Below are positions 52,206 to 63,849 of a stretch of 64,000 bases of DNA, piece by piece. The stretch lies in NCBI GenBank assembly GCA_024867545.1, contig JANFNE010000067.1:62001-126000 (forward strand), given 5' to 3'. The translations under genes were made by a program, and so were the position numbers. The notes beneath the pieces are model-generated. The model did not search any database and had not been told where the DNA came from. It saw only the letters and a program-made list of their open reading frames with translations. Position 1 is the stretch's first letter. Each line of letters begins with the position of its first letter. Source of the stretch: Phytopythium helicoides (lineage: Eukaryota; Oomycota; Peronosporomycetes; Pythiales; Pythiaceae).

Positions 52206-54641
52206 ATGAAAAAGGCAACGACTGTCGTTCCTGCCCATGCAATGAAGCTCGTGACACCAAGGCATCGCCAATCATTTGTGGAAGCCTATGGCAAACTTGG
52301 TCCTCCAATCATCGTCATCGCAATCATTTCAGTGCTATGGACGGTTTGGCTCGTCTGTTTAAACATCGCCTCCAACGCTACAGCCAACTACCTCATGAAC
52401 ACTGGAGAATTCGACAACGGAGACTTCTGGTTGATCCTGAAACCTGACGTCAAGCTTCTGGTATTCACAGTGGTGTGCTTGCTGGTCGTTCTGATTATTT
52501 ACGGGTTTGTGATCCTTCGGATGACGCTGTGGCGAGACATTGAGACACGATTATCTACTTCTTCACCATCGGTAATTATCATACACTACACTGTACAAGC
52601 CTTATCCTTGCGTTATAGCAGCAACACATCAAAGACCGCACTTCGCGTGTGGAAGGAGCTCACAAGTTTCAATGGGCGCCATCGAAAGCAATGGGTAAGT
52701 TGACAACGATGTGCTTAGGTCAGTTCTCACACAAATACACTCACGATCGCTTTTGAAAGAATACGCTGCTGAAAGCCATCGACTTGACACTTCAAATGCT
52801 GACGCTCTATCGCATTTTGGAGTACGGATTTACACCGATGCTTTGCTTCGGATACGCCGCTCTTGTGGCTACGAATGCACTGAGCTGTGTTGTCTTTATT
52901 CTCAATCCAAAACGGTATTCAGCGCTTACAGAAGTGCTCGTCGATTCTCTGTAAGTGATGGTTTGCTCTTAGATATTTTGAAGCCGATGAAATCTAACGC
53001 TATCTTCAATCACAGGTTTGACATGTTGTTCGCTGTTGGAGCTCCAATCATGCTGCTTGAGTATGCATACACCGGTTTCCGATTTGACCGGAAGCGCGCG
53101 AGGCTAGTGCACAAAATTATCCCCCCAAGCTCCTTTGAGCACCAGGCACGCCTAGTCGCTGATCCACGCGAAGTCAATAACTTCCTGCTCTGCTTTGATG
53201 CGCTGCGAACCAGCACATGGAGTGGACTCGTAGTCCAAACTGTCATGAATGTATCCTTTGGCTACCGACTTCTTCGAGTGGTGCAGGTATACAGCGAATC
53301 CCGACGACAAGCTCATCTGACTTCCATCAAGTCTGCCAAGGATGTGAAAAGCGACAAAATGATATCTCCGTTACAGACCCAGACTCACGTGCCTCGTGTT
53401 TTCGCACTCGCATTCCTAGCCGTCGGGATCGTCGCCATTCTCTTCACACACGAATCTATCAACCATTCGACCCAACAGTGTAAAGCACATCCCGAATGTG
53501 CAGCCTTTGCTTATCGCTGGACTACGCGTCAGGCTTGTCCATGTCTGGTGTATATTGACGTGGTCAAGGCACCAAAGACGTGGGAAGAGTGGACGAACCC
53601 GAAGGATGTGACGGCGAGCGTGGCAGCAATGGCTGTCTCCGGGGACTTACTGGTGCTCAACATCGTCAATCGTGGATTGCCAGTGTGGCCCGAGGAGCTG
53701 AGTCGATGCACCAATCTGCGGCACATGTGAGTGTTTCTTTTTCCTACTATTTTGTCCCTTCGTCTTCTTCGTGAGGGCTAACTTAATATTCTTCGGTAGT
53801 TCTCTGTTGTACACAGGCTTGGAGGAGATCCCATCATGGGCCGCAGGTTTTACCAAGCTCGAGTTTCTGTACGTTCATCTTTGTAGCTACTCTGGTGTTC
53901 CAACTGACAATTCGTTTCTCGAACAGCAGCATTGATGGTAAACTGTCCGATACCAAGCTAACAGAGATGCCAAGTGAATTATTTCATCGAATGCGCGTAC
54001 TTTCGCGTATTCATTTGGGTACACACAAGTCGCTACAGTCTTTGCCAGCTATGGACGGACTCGTCAACTTGCAGAGTTTGTCGTTGGCGCTTCTTCCATC
54101 ACTCTCATCACTTCCAGATTTATCTGCACTCTCGGAGCTGCGCTTACTCCAGTTGCTCATGTTACCAAATCTGTATACGCTGCCGACTGGACCATTGACA
54201 CTAATTCCCAAAGTCGAGCTACAGCTCTCAGGCGTCTGTTGTGGAGGTTTTTTGGGCTCATGTAACCTCTCGTATGCGTCTTGTACCAGCTTGACTGACT
54301 GTGAAAGTCCCGCTGAGTCAACTTGGACGTTATGGCCATCAGTTCGCAAAGCTGCTACCACAATCTGTACCTGGGACTCCGCAGATCCGTTCGCTCCCGC
54401 CGTCAAACTATACCCGGACCTTAAAAGTTCTGAGGTCGACGTTTGCGAGGGACATCTGTATCGCCAATGTGAGCTACCAGGTGTGGAGGGATTGCACATG
54501 TGCTTCAACGACCGATTTCGAGCAATAGCGTGCTCTAGCAGAACGAGCCTCATTGACTTGAGACGTGCCGAGATCCTCGAGGGTATCGGCGAACCGTGCA
54601 ACCCTGTGTATGAGGCTTGGCTGGGCTGCGTTGGTAATTGA
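52206..54641 (+). CDS. LRR/WLGC five-span membrane protein G
   Basis: Exons 52206-52694, 52760-52950, 53016-53726, 53800-53868 and 53927-54641 give 724 residues. It starts MKKATTVVPAHAMKLV. Span 2 is unusually rich in branched residues (VVCLLVVLIIYGFVIL). The sequon is NATANYLMNTG, where D-F have MDTG. Exon 2 reads LEYGFTPMLCFGYAALVATN. The LRR part has MPSELFHRMRVLSRIHLG and a four-fold LPSLSSLPDLSAL region. The tail lacks the D/E YDTSSNWSVG segment, reading CELPGVEGLHMCFNDRF instead, and closes AWLGCVGN. It is the intact twin of H, with matching exon lengths and near-identical intron 2. Confidence 0.88.
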
Positions 54642-54767
54642 ACGGACTTATGCTTTCAAATGAATCCGCAGGAATCAATTCCGGATGCTGGTGTGAGATT
54701 TCAAAGCTGCTTCTGAAGGAGCTCGCCTGTTCGTTCATGGAATTTATTGTCGTATCCATTTGCAGAG

Positions 54768-57700
54768 CTAAAAACCGAATCTACGCGGCGTGCGCATTGG
54801 TGTCTTAGCGCCCGTGAGAGTCGTGCCTCGCCTGCCTGGTGTTGCCATTGTCATGCGCTGCTTCTTGCTGGCACCTCCACCACGCTGGCTACGAGGGGTC
54901 ACATCCAACGGTGTCTCCATCGCTGCTGCCTGCATCTCCTCCTCCATAGCCTCGCGCTCACGCTGCTCCTTCGCGCGCTTCAGCAGTCGTGACTTATACG
55001 ATTCCTTCACGCTGAAGAACATGGGGCCAAGCTCTGCCAGCCACTCGCCCTCGACAGCAGTCGCGCATTGCATGTACTCCTTGGTCGTGTAGATCAGCTC
55101 GTGATACACGACAAAGTCGGGCGTGTAGCCGAGTCCAAAAAGCGCTGCGCTTGGGTGTAGGTTGCATGGCATACCGGTAAGCATGTTGACGTACTCGCCG
55201 ATACCCTTGATTTGTGCCGAGTTGTAAAAGTATGCTGAGCAAATGGCTTTGCGCACAACGTCCCACGAATTGTTGCCGCTCTTGTCGTCCATACATGAGC
55301 GGAGGCGCACACGCTGCTGCTTCATGATATCAGCGAGCTGTTCCCGGACCTCGCGTGCCTTGCGCAGTCCTTTGACGTGAAGAAAGTGGTTGGTACACCA
55401 CTGACTTGAGTAGTTGTTGGCGCGCCACTGGAGGTACACATTTAACAGCGTCAAGTGATCACTCTCGGGAACAAAAAACTTTTCGCGCATTGCATCACTC
55501 TCTTCTTCGCGGTCCTTTGGCCGGAAGAACACGCTCGGCACTGACAGCATCGACACGACGATAAGCACCTCCGCTGAACACCCAAGCGATTCGCTGAAAA
55601 GAAGCATCTTTGCCAGTGGCGGGTCCAGAGGAAAAACAACCATCTTCTTTCCGATTTCCGTAAGTTCGCCTGTGTTATCCAGAGCGCCAAGTACCCAGAG
55701 CTGGTACATGGAATTGACAATGTTGTCTTGTGGAGGCGGATCCATAAAATCGAACTCGAGAAGGTTTTGAACGCCGAGCGATTTTAGAAGCAGCACCACC
55801 GCTCCAAGATTTGTTCGCTGGATTTCCGGAATTTGGGCTTCCAGTAACTCATTGACATACTGTCGCTCAGTGTACAAGCGATAACTGTAGCCTGGACCAG
55901 TTCGTCCAGCGCGACCAGCTCGCTGATTGGCGTTCTGCTGACTGATTGGGCTAATCTGCAGGGCATCCATGCCAATCCGAGGATTGTAGACTTTTACCTT
56001 GCAGAACCCCGAGTCGATAACATACTTGATGCCGTCAACAGTCAGCGAAGTCTCTGCAATGTTGGTTGACACGATACATTTTCGCACATCACTCGCGTCG
56101 AAAATTTTGGCCTGAAGATCGGCTGGAAGTTGCGAGTACATCGGAAGCACGAGCAATGGAGGAGCTCCACTGTTACCATCACCAACAATCTTGCCCATGC
56201 GCTCCGCGAGCACGTAGCATGTAGCTTCAATATCCTCCTGTCCCCGTCATGAAGACAAGAATATCACCAGGGGGATGCGACAAATGAATCTGCATCACCT
56301 GCTTAACCTGCCGCATCTACGTAGTCATCGCTGGGTGATTTGGCGTAATACGTCTCGACGTGGAAGGTACGTCCAGGGATCGTGAACATCGGAACGCCGC
56401 CAAAGAACTGCGCAAACTTGTCGGCATCAAGTGTAGCAGACGTAACGATCAGTTTGAAGTCGCTTCGGCGCTGCACAACTTTCCGAAGGATACCAAAAAG
56501 CACGTCAGTATTGAGTGCACGTTCGTGAGCCTCGTCCATGATGATTGCAGAGTAAGAGTCTAGGTCCGCTTCTCGCAGAGACTCTCGTAGCAGGACGCCC
56601 TCGGTCATATACTTGATAATAGTCTTGTCGGATGTAAGATCTTCAAAGCGGATAGCGTATCCGACTTCTTCACCCAAAGTAACCTCCATCTCTTGGCTGA
56701 CTCGCTGGGCAACCGACATGGCAGCCACTCGACGAGGTTGCGTACATCCAATCATGCCAAACTGCGAGTAGCCTTCTTCGTGGAGGTACTGCGTGAGCTG
56801 TGTCGTCTTGCCAGAACCTGTCTCACCGACAATCACCACGATCTGGTTCTCTCGAATGACTTGGAGCAGCTCGTCTCGACACTGGTAAATCGGCAGAAAC
56901 CGCCGCTGCTGAGCGATTGTTCGTGTGCGAGCAAACTCACTGACAGCTTTTTGCTTCTTTAGGTGGGTCGAGAACTGAGAGTCCTGTTTGTAGTTGACAT
57001 GTGCCCCGTCATCGTTATCGCCGTCCGCGCTGGGCTTTTCTTCTGCTCTCTTCGCCTTTTGCTCCTGAGCTTGCTTTTCTGCCTCGTCTTCTTCCTCTCC
57101 TCTGTTAGAGCCTTTTTCACGCCGATCGCGTCACCCATGCGCGAGCCGCCAATCTCCCAGAATCGCTGGCGCATTTTGGACTTTCTCTCGCTGCTCCCGC
57201 ACCAGCCGGACCAACTCGCTGCCTTTTCGTGCGCACACCGCCATGTCTGACGTCGGGTCGCGCACTGTTGAGACCATCTCCACCTGTGTCGTGAAGGAGA
57301 CGCGGCCGTCGAGGAACGGCGGCTTGGTGCTGTGCACCATGATCTGCACACGGGCGTCCAGCTCGTCGTCGAACTCGGTGTCGACCCTGTTGCGCGCGAC
57401 GACGCCGCTCGTGAGCAGCCGGTTGTTCTCCCACGCCTCCTGGTCCGCGTTGAGCGCGGACGCTCGCGCCGACATGCCTCTCAGCTTGGTTTCTCCCCTC
57501 GCGCGCGTCTTGGCGAGCCTCTCCTCCATCTCCCTGAACTTGTCGGGGTTTCCCAAGAACGCGTGCGCCTCGTGCGCCTCAAACCCTCCAGCCTCGTCCT
57601 TGAGGTAGAACTCCCGGTCAAAGTCCTCCTCGACCTCGTCGTCGTACTGCAGCTTCGGCAGCCGCTTCTCCCGCGCCCTCCTTCCTTCCTCCACGTCCGC

Positions 57701-58090
57701 CACCTCGTCCACATCTTGCTCCTCGCCGCGCCTCGCCATCGGACTCGGCGTCGCCTGGTCCCACTCGGACCGCCGCAGCGTACTCGGCGTCACTGTGCTC
57801 TCCGTCGCCCTGCTGCTGCTTCTCTCGCTGCTTGACACGCTCCTAAGTCGCTCCGGCGCGTCCCAGTCGCTCGCGCGCAGCCGGTTGCTGCCGCCGCCGC
57901 TGCGCTCGCTCCGCTTGGCCGCCGCCAGCCTGTCGAGCCCCAGCAGAGAGCCGCGCGGCCGGTTGTCGACGCGAGGACGGAACAGCGGGCTGCGACTGCG
58001 CGAGCGACGGGCAGAATGAGCTCGTGACGAGCGCGGGGGCGAGCGGCGCCGGCGCGAGCGCGAGCGACTGCGGCTGCGGTCGCGCGCCAT
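54768..58090 (-). CDS. DHX38: Prp16/DHX38 pre-mRNA splicing helicase, frame-disrupted
   Basis: DEAH-box ATPase that remodels the spliceosome after the first step. One exon of ~1100 residues. It has an N-terminal Arg/Ser-rich region, [15 protein letters not shown] and [17 protein letters not shown]. Helicase motifs follow: GETGSGKTT (I), TQPRRVAA (Ia), DEAH (II), TSATLD (III), STNIAETS (V) and QRAGRAGR (VI), then the HA2/OB region ([18 protein letters not shown]). Four single-base problems break the frame, all in mononucleotide runs on the coding strand: an extra A at 57182-57184, a missing A at 57113-57117, an extra G at 56307-56308 and an extra G at 56242-56245. Correcting these restores the family sequence. 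Given an essential gene, errors in the sequence are more likely than loss. The start ATG at 58090 precedes the RS region. Confidence 0.9.
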
Positions 58091-58715
58091 TTAGGTGGGC
58101 TTAGTGGTGGCTTTGGCGACGAAGGGAGTATGAGGTGGATACTAGTATGAGCGGTTTTGAGTTTTGAGAACGGGATTTGCCTCTAGGGTGAGACTTTATG
58201 ACGCTCATGCGCGGTGGTGCAGTGGTGAAGGACCTCGTGCATCTCGAGCTGGCTGAGCGTACTTGGCTGACTGAGTTGCATGTCCTCAGTTGATTTTCAA
58301 GGCCGTCGAGCTCGCGTTCAACGTTTCCTGCATCGACTCGAACGGCGAGAGGTTGGACGAGAGGATGGAGATATGTGCCACCCTCGCTCGAGTTGAGCAG
58401 AGGTGTCGCGTTGAGTCTTCACCAACCAGTTCATCTGGAAGCATTGATCAAGCGACTCGAAGCAGATGAGCGAGTACTTCCCGCTCGACCGCGTGGCAGC
58501 AAAGATGCTGGACTCGTACTAGGAATGTCTTCGTCCAGCGGCAAGTGTCAAGCGGCAGATCAAGCAGCGGTTTGTCTGGCAGGGTGGTCGTGCCCAGCGG
58601 GTTCAGACTCTGGAAGCGGTATCTCCATCATCCTAAGAAGCAGAGTCATCAGCAGCGTCGGCAGTGACGTGCTGTTGCGGGGTGGATTGGTGACAGCGCG
58701 AGTGATGCACAGTTT
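58091..58715. other. Upstream of DHX38, nothing recognised
   Basis: The promoter side of DHX38 followed by ~500 bp without a supported gene. Confidence 0.45.
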
Positions 58716-59400
58716 GTGAAGGTGCTCGGCACCAGCGACGCGCGGGACGTGGGCGGCAATGTGACGGTGGATGGCGGGTCGTCGTCCGGCTCTGTTGACG
58801 GCTCTGTGTATTTGACGAGTTGCGAGGGCTTGTTATCAAGCAGCTCGATGGTGATAATTAGATGCAGGACGCTGCGAGCAGCAGTATCAGCAGCAGCAAC
58901 GTGATCGTAACGAGCGATGACTTTGGGGCGTCGAGCAAGTCCAAGCACATTGGAAGCGGATCGGAGATTTCGTCTATTGCCGGCAAGGGCGAGATCGCAG
59001 GCGGATCTTTAGTTAGCGGCAGCGGCCGTCCATCTCGCTATGGAGCGGTGCGTCGTCGAGTGGCGCGAGCGGCAGCGTGGGCATCCTGGGCGGTGCGAGT
59101 GAGGAGACGTCAAGCGACGTGGTGAGTGAGGGCTCAAGCGCTCTCGTGGGCGCAGTGGAAAACGGAGTCATAAGTCTTTAAGCGGTTTAAACTCGGCGTC
59201 GATCTTGTCGGGAACGTCTAAGGCTGCTTCTGGCGGCGCAGTCGTGTACATTCCAAGTGGCTCTGCGTCTGACGGTGTGGTGACCGTGTTGGCCAAGTAT
59301 GACGGAAACGTGATGTTCTCGGGTGACGTGAGCTCTGCTTCTGTCGACACTGAGGGATCTGCTAGTGTCTGGAGGCGATGGATCAATTAGAGTTGATGTG
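58716..59400 (+). pseudogene. Remnant of a Gly/Ser repeat protein
   Basis: Read across all three + strand frames, the region gives VGGNVTVDGGSSSGSVDGSV, ASSSGASGSVGILGGAS, SGTSKAASGGAVVYIPSG and FSGDVSSASVDTEGSA. These share a repeating SGxSxxxxSGGxVxI pattern like that of the large secreted Gly/Ser repeat proteins I recall from Phytophthora genomes. Frames change repeatedly and stops intervene, so it is a decayed fragment without a start. Identification rests on pattern only. Confidence 0.5.
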
Positions 59401-60340
59401 AGTGTGTCGGTGCAAGCACTTCAGCTGACTGTGCATTGAGCGCTTCAACCACTTGCGTATCTGCGACTATCGCCTCTGTCGACGACATTGTCATGTTGGT
59501 GAGATCGCTCGTTGCAAAGAGAGATCACGTGGATACGTTGGATGATCCAGCTCGACGGGCGCCGCTGGAGAAGCCTTGATCTCTTTCGGCGCGAGTTCTG
59601 CAAGTACGACGTCGATGACTTCGGTGATAAGTGGTTTGGTGCTCGTCTTGCTGCGTACTATAAGATCAGTGCCATCCTTGTGTCATTGAGTGCTTGAAGG
59701 AAGTATGGCGGGGGTGAGTAAACGACAATTACCCGTTGCACCAGCGTTGTCACGAGCGTAGTGGCGAAGGCGAAGTGCTCATTACAGTCGGAAGCTGCAG
59801 AGTCCACGCCGGTTCGGTGGCGCGAATGTGCGAAGTATTTAACTGCGGTCGCATATAACAGGCTCAGCGACCAAGGTGATGATGAGCAGCAAGCTTTGCT
59901 GTGAACGCGATCAATCGCTGGTTCAAATGAGTGCAATGCGTCGTTGACTTGCATGTCAACGAACTCGTCGACGAAGCAGTACCGTGCAAAATATTTCAAG
60001 CCAGCCGGCCATAGTCGATTACTGTAAATATTTAGAGCTTCCCGAGGCAACACACGGCACTAGTGGACGGGCGGCAGTATGACATGTTGAAGTCGTCATA
60101 TGGCTGGCGACTCGCCATGGCGACTTGCTGGAGTTTGTGGGCGAAATGATGTGAAGGCGTGGAATGCAGACTGTCGATGGGCGTGCGAGGCGGCTTGGGT
60201 GGTAGCTGACGAGTAATTATAGCTCGCTGCGACCTCGTCTTGGCGGCCACTACCTGTGTGACAAGGAGTTGGAGGAAACGCTTTGGGCAAGACTGGGAGG
60301 CGGCGGAGATGCCTGTCACTTTGAAACTTGCGCGGAAAAG
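59401..60340. other. Region between two broken genes
   Basis: About 940 bp. The first part may continue the Gly/Ser repeat relic (frames reading VSVSVQA and similar). Further on no supported feature is seen before the ankyrin gene. Confidence 0.35.
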
Positions 60341-61026
60341 ATGGCGACAACGCAGCCGATGAAGAGTGTCGAAGTGGTGGCCCGAGAACGCCCGGGCGTG
60401 GACGGACTGGTCATCCAGTTGCTGGAACAATATCTCGACTACTCAGCCAAGTGGACCTATCGAGAAGGCTGCGTGCGCTGGCAACGTGAGCATGCTGCAC
60501 CGCCTCGGAGTTCGCAATGCAGATATACAGGACTGGCCGAGTCGACTGGTGCATGCGAGTTGCCGCGAACGATGGCAATCTCCGCGTGATCCAGTGGCTG
60601 TCAGCGTATCGCCCGAAGGCTCCAGTCTCGACGCGGGTCATGGACGCTGCAGCACTGCGCGGCCACCTCGACGTGGTGCGGTGGCTGCACGAGAATAGAA
60701 GTGAGGGGTGCACGTTCAATGCTATGAACAGCGCAGCGGCATCCGGCCATTTGCACGTCGTGCGTTGGCTCCACGAGAACAGAAGCGAGGGCTGCACGAC
60801 GACCGCGATGGACACAGCTGCGGCTGCTGGCCATCTTGGCGTCGTACAGTGGCTAGCCGACAACCGAAGGGAAGGATGCACGCCGACGGCCGTCGACTTT
60901 GCCATCTATAACGGTCACTTTCCCGTCGTCAAATGGTTTAGCGAGCGTGCCAAGATGGCGAAAAGTGGAGCTTCTCCCGACTGGCTCATGAAGACTCCAC
61001 AAACGGTGGGCACCGCGTGCAAGTAG
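60341..61026 (+). pseudogene. Ankyrin-repeat protein, apparently frameshifted
   Basis: The C-terminal frame (60517-61026) holds at least four ankyrin-type repeats of 33 residues with the oomycete-style motif VVRWLHENRSEGCT repeated twice almost unchanged, then VVQWLADNRREGCT and VVKWFSER. The N-terminal part lies in two other frames: ATG 60341 to about 60475 (MATTQPMKSVEVV, ending LEQYLDYSAKWTYRE), then to about 60540 (AGNVSMLHRLGV). Two +1 changes (near 60470-60485 and 60525-60550) are needed to join them. The last frame is open from its start with 169 residues, so a shortened protein could be made. Ankyrin domains bind proteins; the partner is unknown. Pseudogene versus sequence error cannot be settled here. 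Confidence 0.68.
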
Positions 61027-61106
61027 CGCAGTGGCTTAATCAATTGATAAAAAACTTTATTCCAATGCAGATTGTTATGCAACTAGATGACACAGTTCGC
61101 TCACTT

Positions 61107-63515
61107 TCAATGGTCAACACAACCCAGCCATGATTCGTCCACGGAATCGCACGGCTCGCCAGCACGCTCGAGGATCTCGGCACGCCTTAGTTCAATAGCC
61201 AAGGGCTTGTCAGTACAAGATATTACTCGAAATCGGTCGTTGAAGCACATGTGCAATCCCTCCACACCTGGTAGTTCACATTGGCGATAGAGATACCCCT
61301 CACAAACGTCGACTTCGTGGCGCTTGAAGTCCGAAAAACGTTTAACAACAGGAACGAACGGATCTGCGGAGTCCCAGGTACAGATTGTGGTAGCAGCTTT
61401 GCGAACTGATGGCCACATCGTCCAAGTTGACTCAGCGGGACTTTCACAGTCAGTCAAGCTGGTACAAGACGCATACGAGAGATTGCATGAGCCCAAAAAC
61501 CCGCCACAACAGACGCCTGATAGCTGTAGTTCGACTTTGGGAATTAGTGTCGATGGTCCAGTCGGCAGCGTATAGAGACTTGGTAACATGAGCAACTGGA
61601 GTAAGCGCAGCTCCGAGAGTGCAGATAAATCTGGAAGTGATGAGAGTGATGGAAGAAGTGCCAATGACAGACTCTGCAAGTTGACGAGTCCGTCCATAGC
61701 TGGCAAAGACTGCAGAGACTTGTGTGTACCCTAAGTGGATACGAGAGAGTACGCGCATTCGATCAAATAGATCACTTGGCATCTCCGTTAGCTTGGTATC
61801 GGACAGTTTACCTTCAATGCTACTGTTCGAGAAACGAATTGTCAGTTGGAACACCAGAGTAGCTACAAAGATAAACGTACAGAAACTCGAGCTTGGTAAA
61901 ACCTGCGGCCCATGATGGGATCTCCTCCAAACCTGTGTACAACAGAGAACTATCAAAGAACATTAGCTCTCACGAAGAAGAAGACAAAGGGACAATATTG
62001 TAGGAAGAAGAAACACTCACATATGCCGTAGATTGGTGCATCGACTCAGCTCCTCGGGCCACACTGGCAATCCACGATTGACGATGTTGAGCACCAGTAA
62101 GTCCCCGGAGTCAGCCATTGCTGCCACGCTCGCCGTCACATCCTTCGGGTTCGTCCACTCCTCCCACGTCTTTGGTGCCATAACCACGTCGATATACACC
62201 AGACATGGACAAGCCTTATGCGTAGTCCAGCGATAAGCAAAGGCTGCACATTCAGGATGTGCGTTGCACTGTTCAGTCGAATGGTTGATGGATTCGTGTG
62301 TGAAGAGAATGGCAATGATCCCGACGGCGAGGAATGCGAGCGCGAAAACACGAGGCACGTGAGTTTGGGTCTGCAACGGAGCAATCGCTTTGTCGCTTTT
62401 CACATCCTTGGCAGACTTGATGGAAGTCAGATGAGTTTGTCGTCGGGATTCACTGTATACCTGCACGACTCGGAGAAGTCTGTAGCCGAAAGACACATTC
62501 ATGACAGTTTGGACTGCGAGTCCACTCCATGTGTTGGTTCGCAGCGCATCGAAACAGAGCAGGAAGTTGTTAACCTCTCGTGGATCAGCAACTAGGCGTG
62601 CCTGGTGCTCAAATGAGCTTGGAGGCATAATTTTGTGCACCAGGATTGCTTGCTTCCGATCGAATCGAAAACCGGTGTATGCATACTCGAGCAACATGAT
62701 TGGAGCGCCAACAGCGAACAGCATGTCAAACCTGTGATGAAAAGTGGGGTTAGATTTCATCGGCGTCAACATATCTAAGAGCAAACCATCACTTACATAG
62801 AATCGACGAGCACTTCTGTAAGCGCTGAATACCGTTTTGGATTGAGAATGAAGACAACACAGCTCAGTGCATTCGTAGCCACGAGAGCGGCGTATCCGAA
62901 GCAAAGCATCGGTGAAAAGCCGTACTCCAAAATGCGATAGAGTGTCAGCATTTGAAGTGTCAAGTCGACGGCTTTCAGCAGCATGTTCTTTCAAAAGCGA
63001 TCGTGAGTGTATTTGTGTGAGGACTGACCCAAACACATGTGTTGTCAACTCACCCATTGCTTTCGGTGACGTCCGTCGAAACGAGTGAGCTCCTTCCACA
63101 CGCGAAGTGCCATTCTCGGTTGTTTAGTTTTAAGCTGCATGCTGGAGAATACTCTTTCGGCAGTTTGTTCGCCAAAGAGCAAGATTGAAGGCGTATTGTG
63201 GCGCCACAATGTCATCCGAAGGATCACTATCCCGTAAACAATCAGAACGACCAGCAAGCACACCACTGTGAATACCAGAAGAACGATGTCAGGTTTCAGG
63301 ATCAGCCAAAAGTCTCCGTTGTCGAATTCTCCGGTATTCATGAGGTAGTTGGCTGTAGCGTTGGGGGCGATGTTGAGACAGATGAGCCATACAGTCCATA
63401 GTATTGAAATGATTGCGATGGAGATAAGCGGAGGGCCGAGCGTCCCGTAGGTGTCTAGGAAGGATAATCGTCTTGATACTGTCTGTAGGACGTCATGGTG
63501 CGGAACGACTCTCAT
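61107..63515 (-). pseudogene. LRR/WLGC membrane protein H, single-base frameshift
   Basis: Exons 63515-63054, 62987-62797, 62731-62021, 61949-61881 and 61822-61107 follow the family plan. Exons 2, 3 and 4 have exactly the lengths of gene G, and exon 5 is one base longer (716 against 715). The extra base is near 61729-61735: where G reads 'catttgggtacac', H reads 'cacttagggtacac'. The frame then leaves the LRR sequence (RIHLG) and returns to family sequence only in another frame (LPAMDGLVNLQSL...), which continues intact to SWLGCVDH. Everything else, including splice sites, is preserved. Translation would stop early in the LRR region. This is either a young pseudogene or a sequencing error. 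The start is ATG 63515 (MRVVPHHDVL). Confidence 0.8.
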
Positions 63516-63849
63516 CTCGGTTGCCACCAATCAACTCACCTAGTTACTGTTTCCCACGTGGAGATTATCGAACACTACTTCTACTATTTTTGGATATTCT
63601 ATCATTGGCCGATTGGTTTCTGTGCACATTGACTTCATATCATCTGGTATCAATGACGTGTCTCGAAACCTCAACTTTTCTTTTGACATCAAGACTTTAT
63701 AGCAGATCAATACACAGTCGAATGCCGCTGTTGCCAATTTGGTATTTGTGAGAAAAATCCTAATCGTACAACCACAGTACCCTGTATTGCCCAAATGATT
63801 GATTTAGAATGTACCCTGCTCATGCTCATGTGCTCAAACAAGAATTGTT
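63516..63849. other. Spacer between LRR genes H and I
   Basis: About 330 AT-rich bp containing the H promoter side and the 3' UTR side of gene I. No gene seen. Confidence 0.5.

Noticed and set aside
55000..58000. Introns as the explanation of the Prp16 frame changes
   Set aside because: At each change the conserved protein continues without lost or extra residues after altering a single base in a homopolymer; there is no room for an intron.
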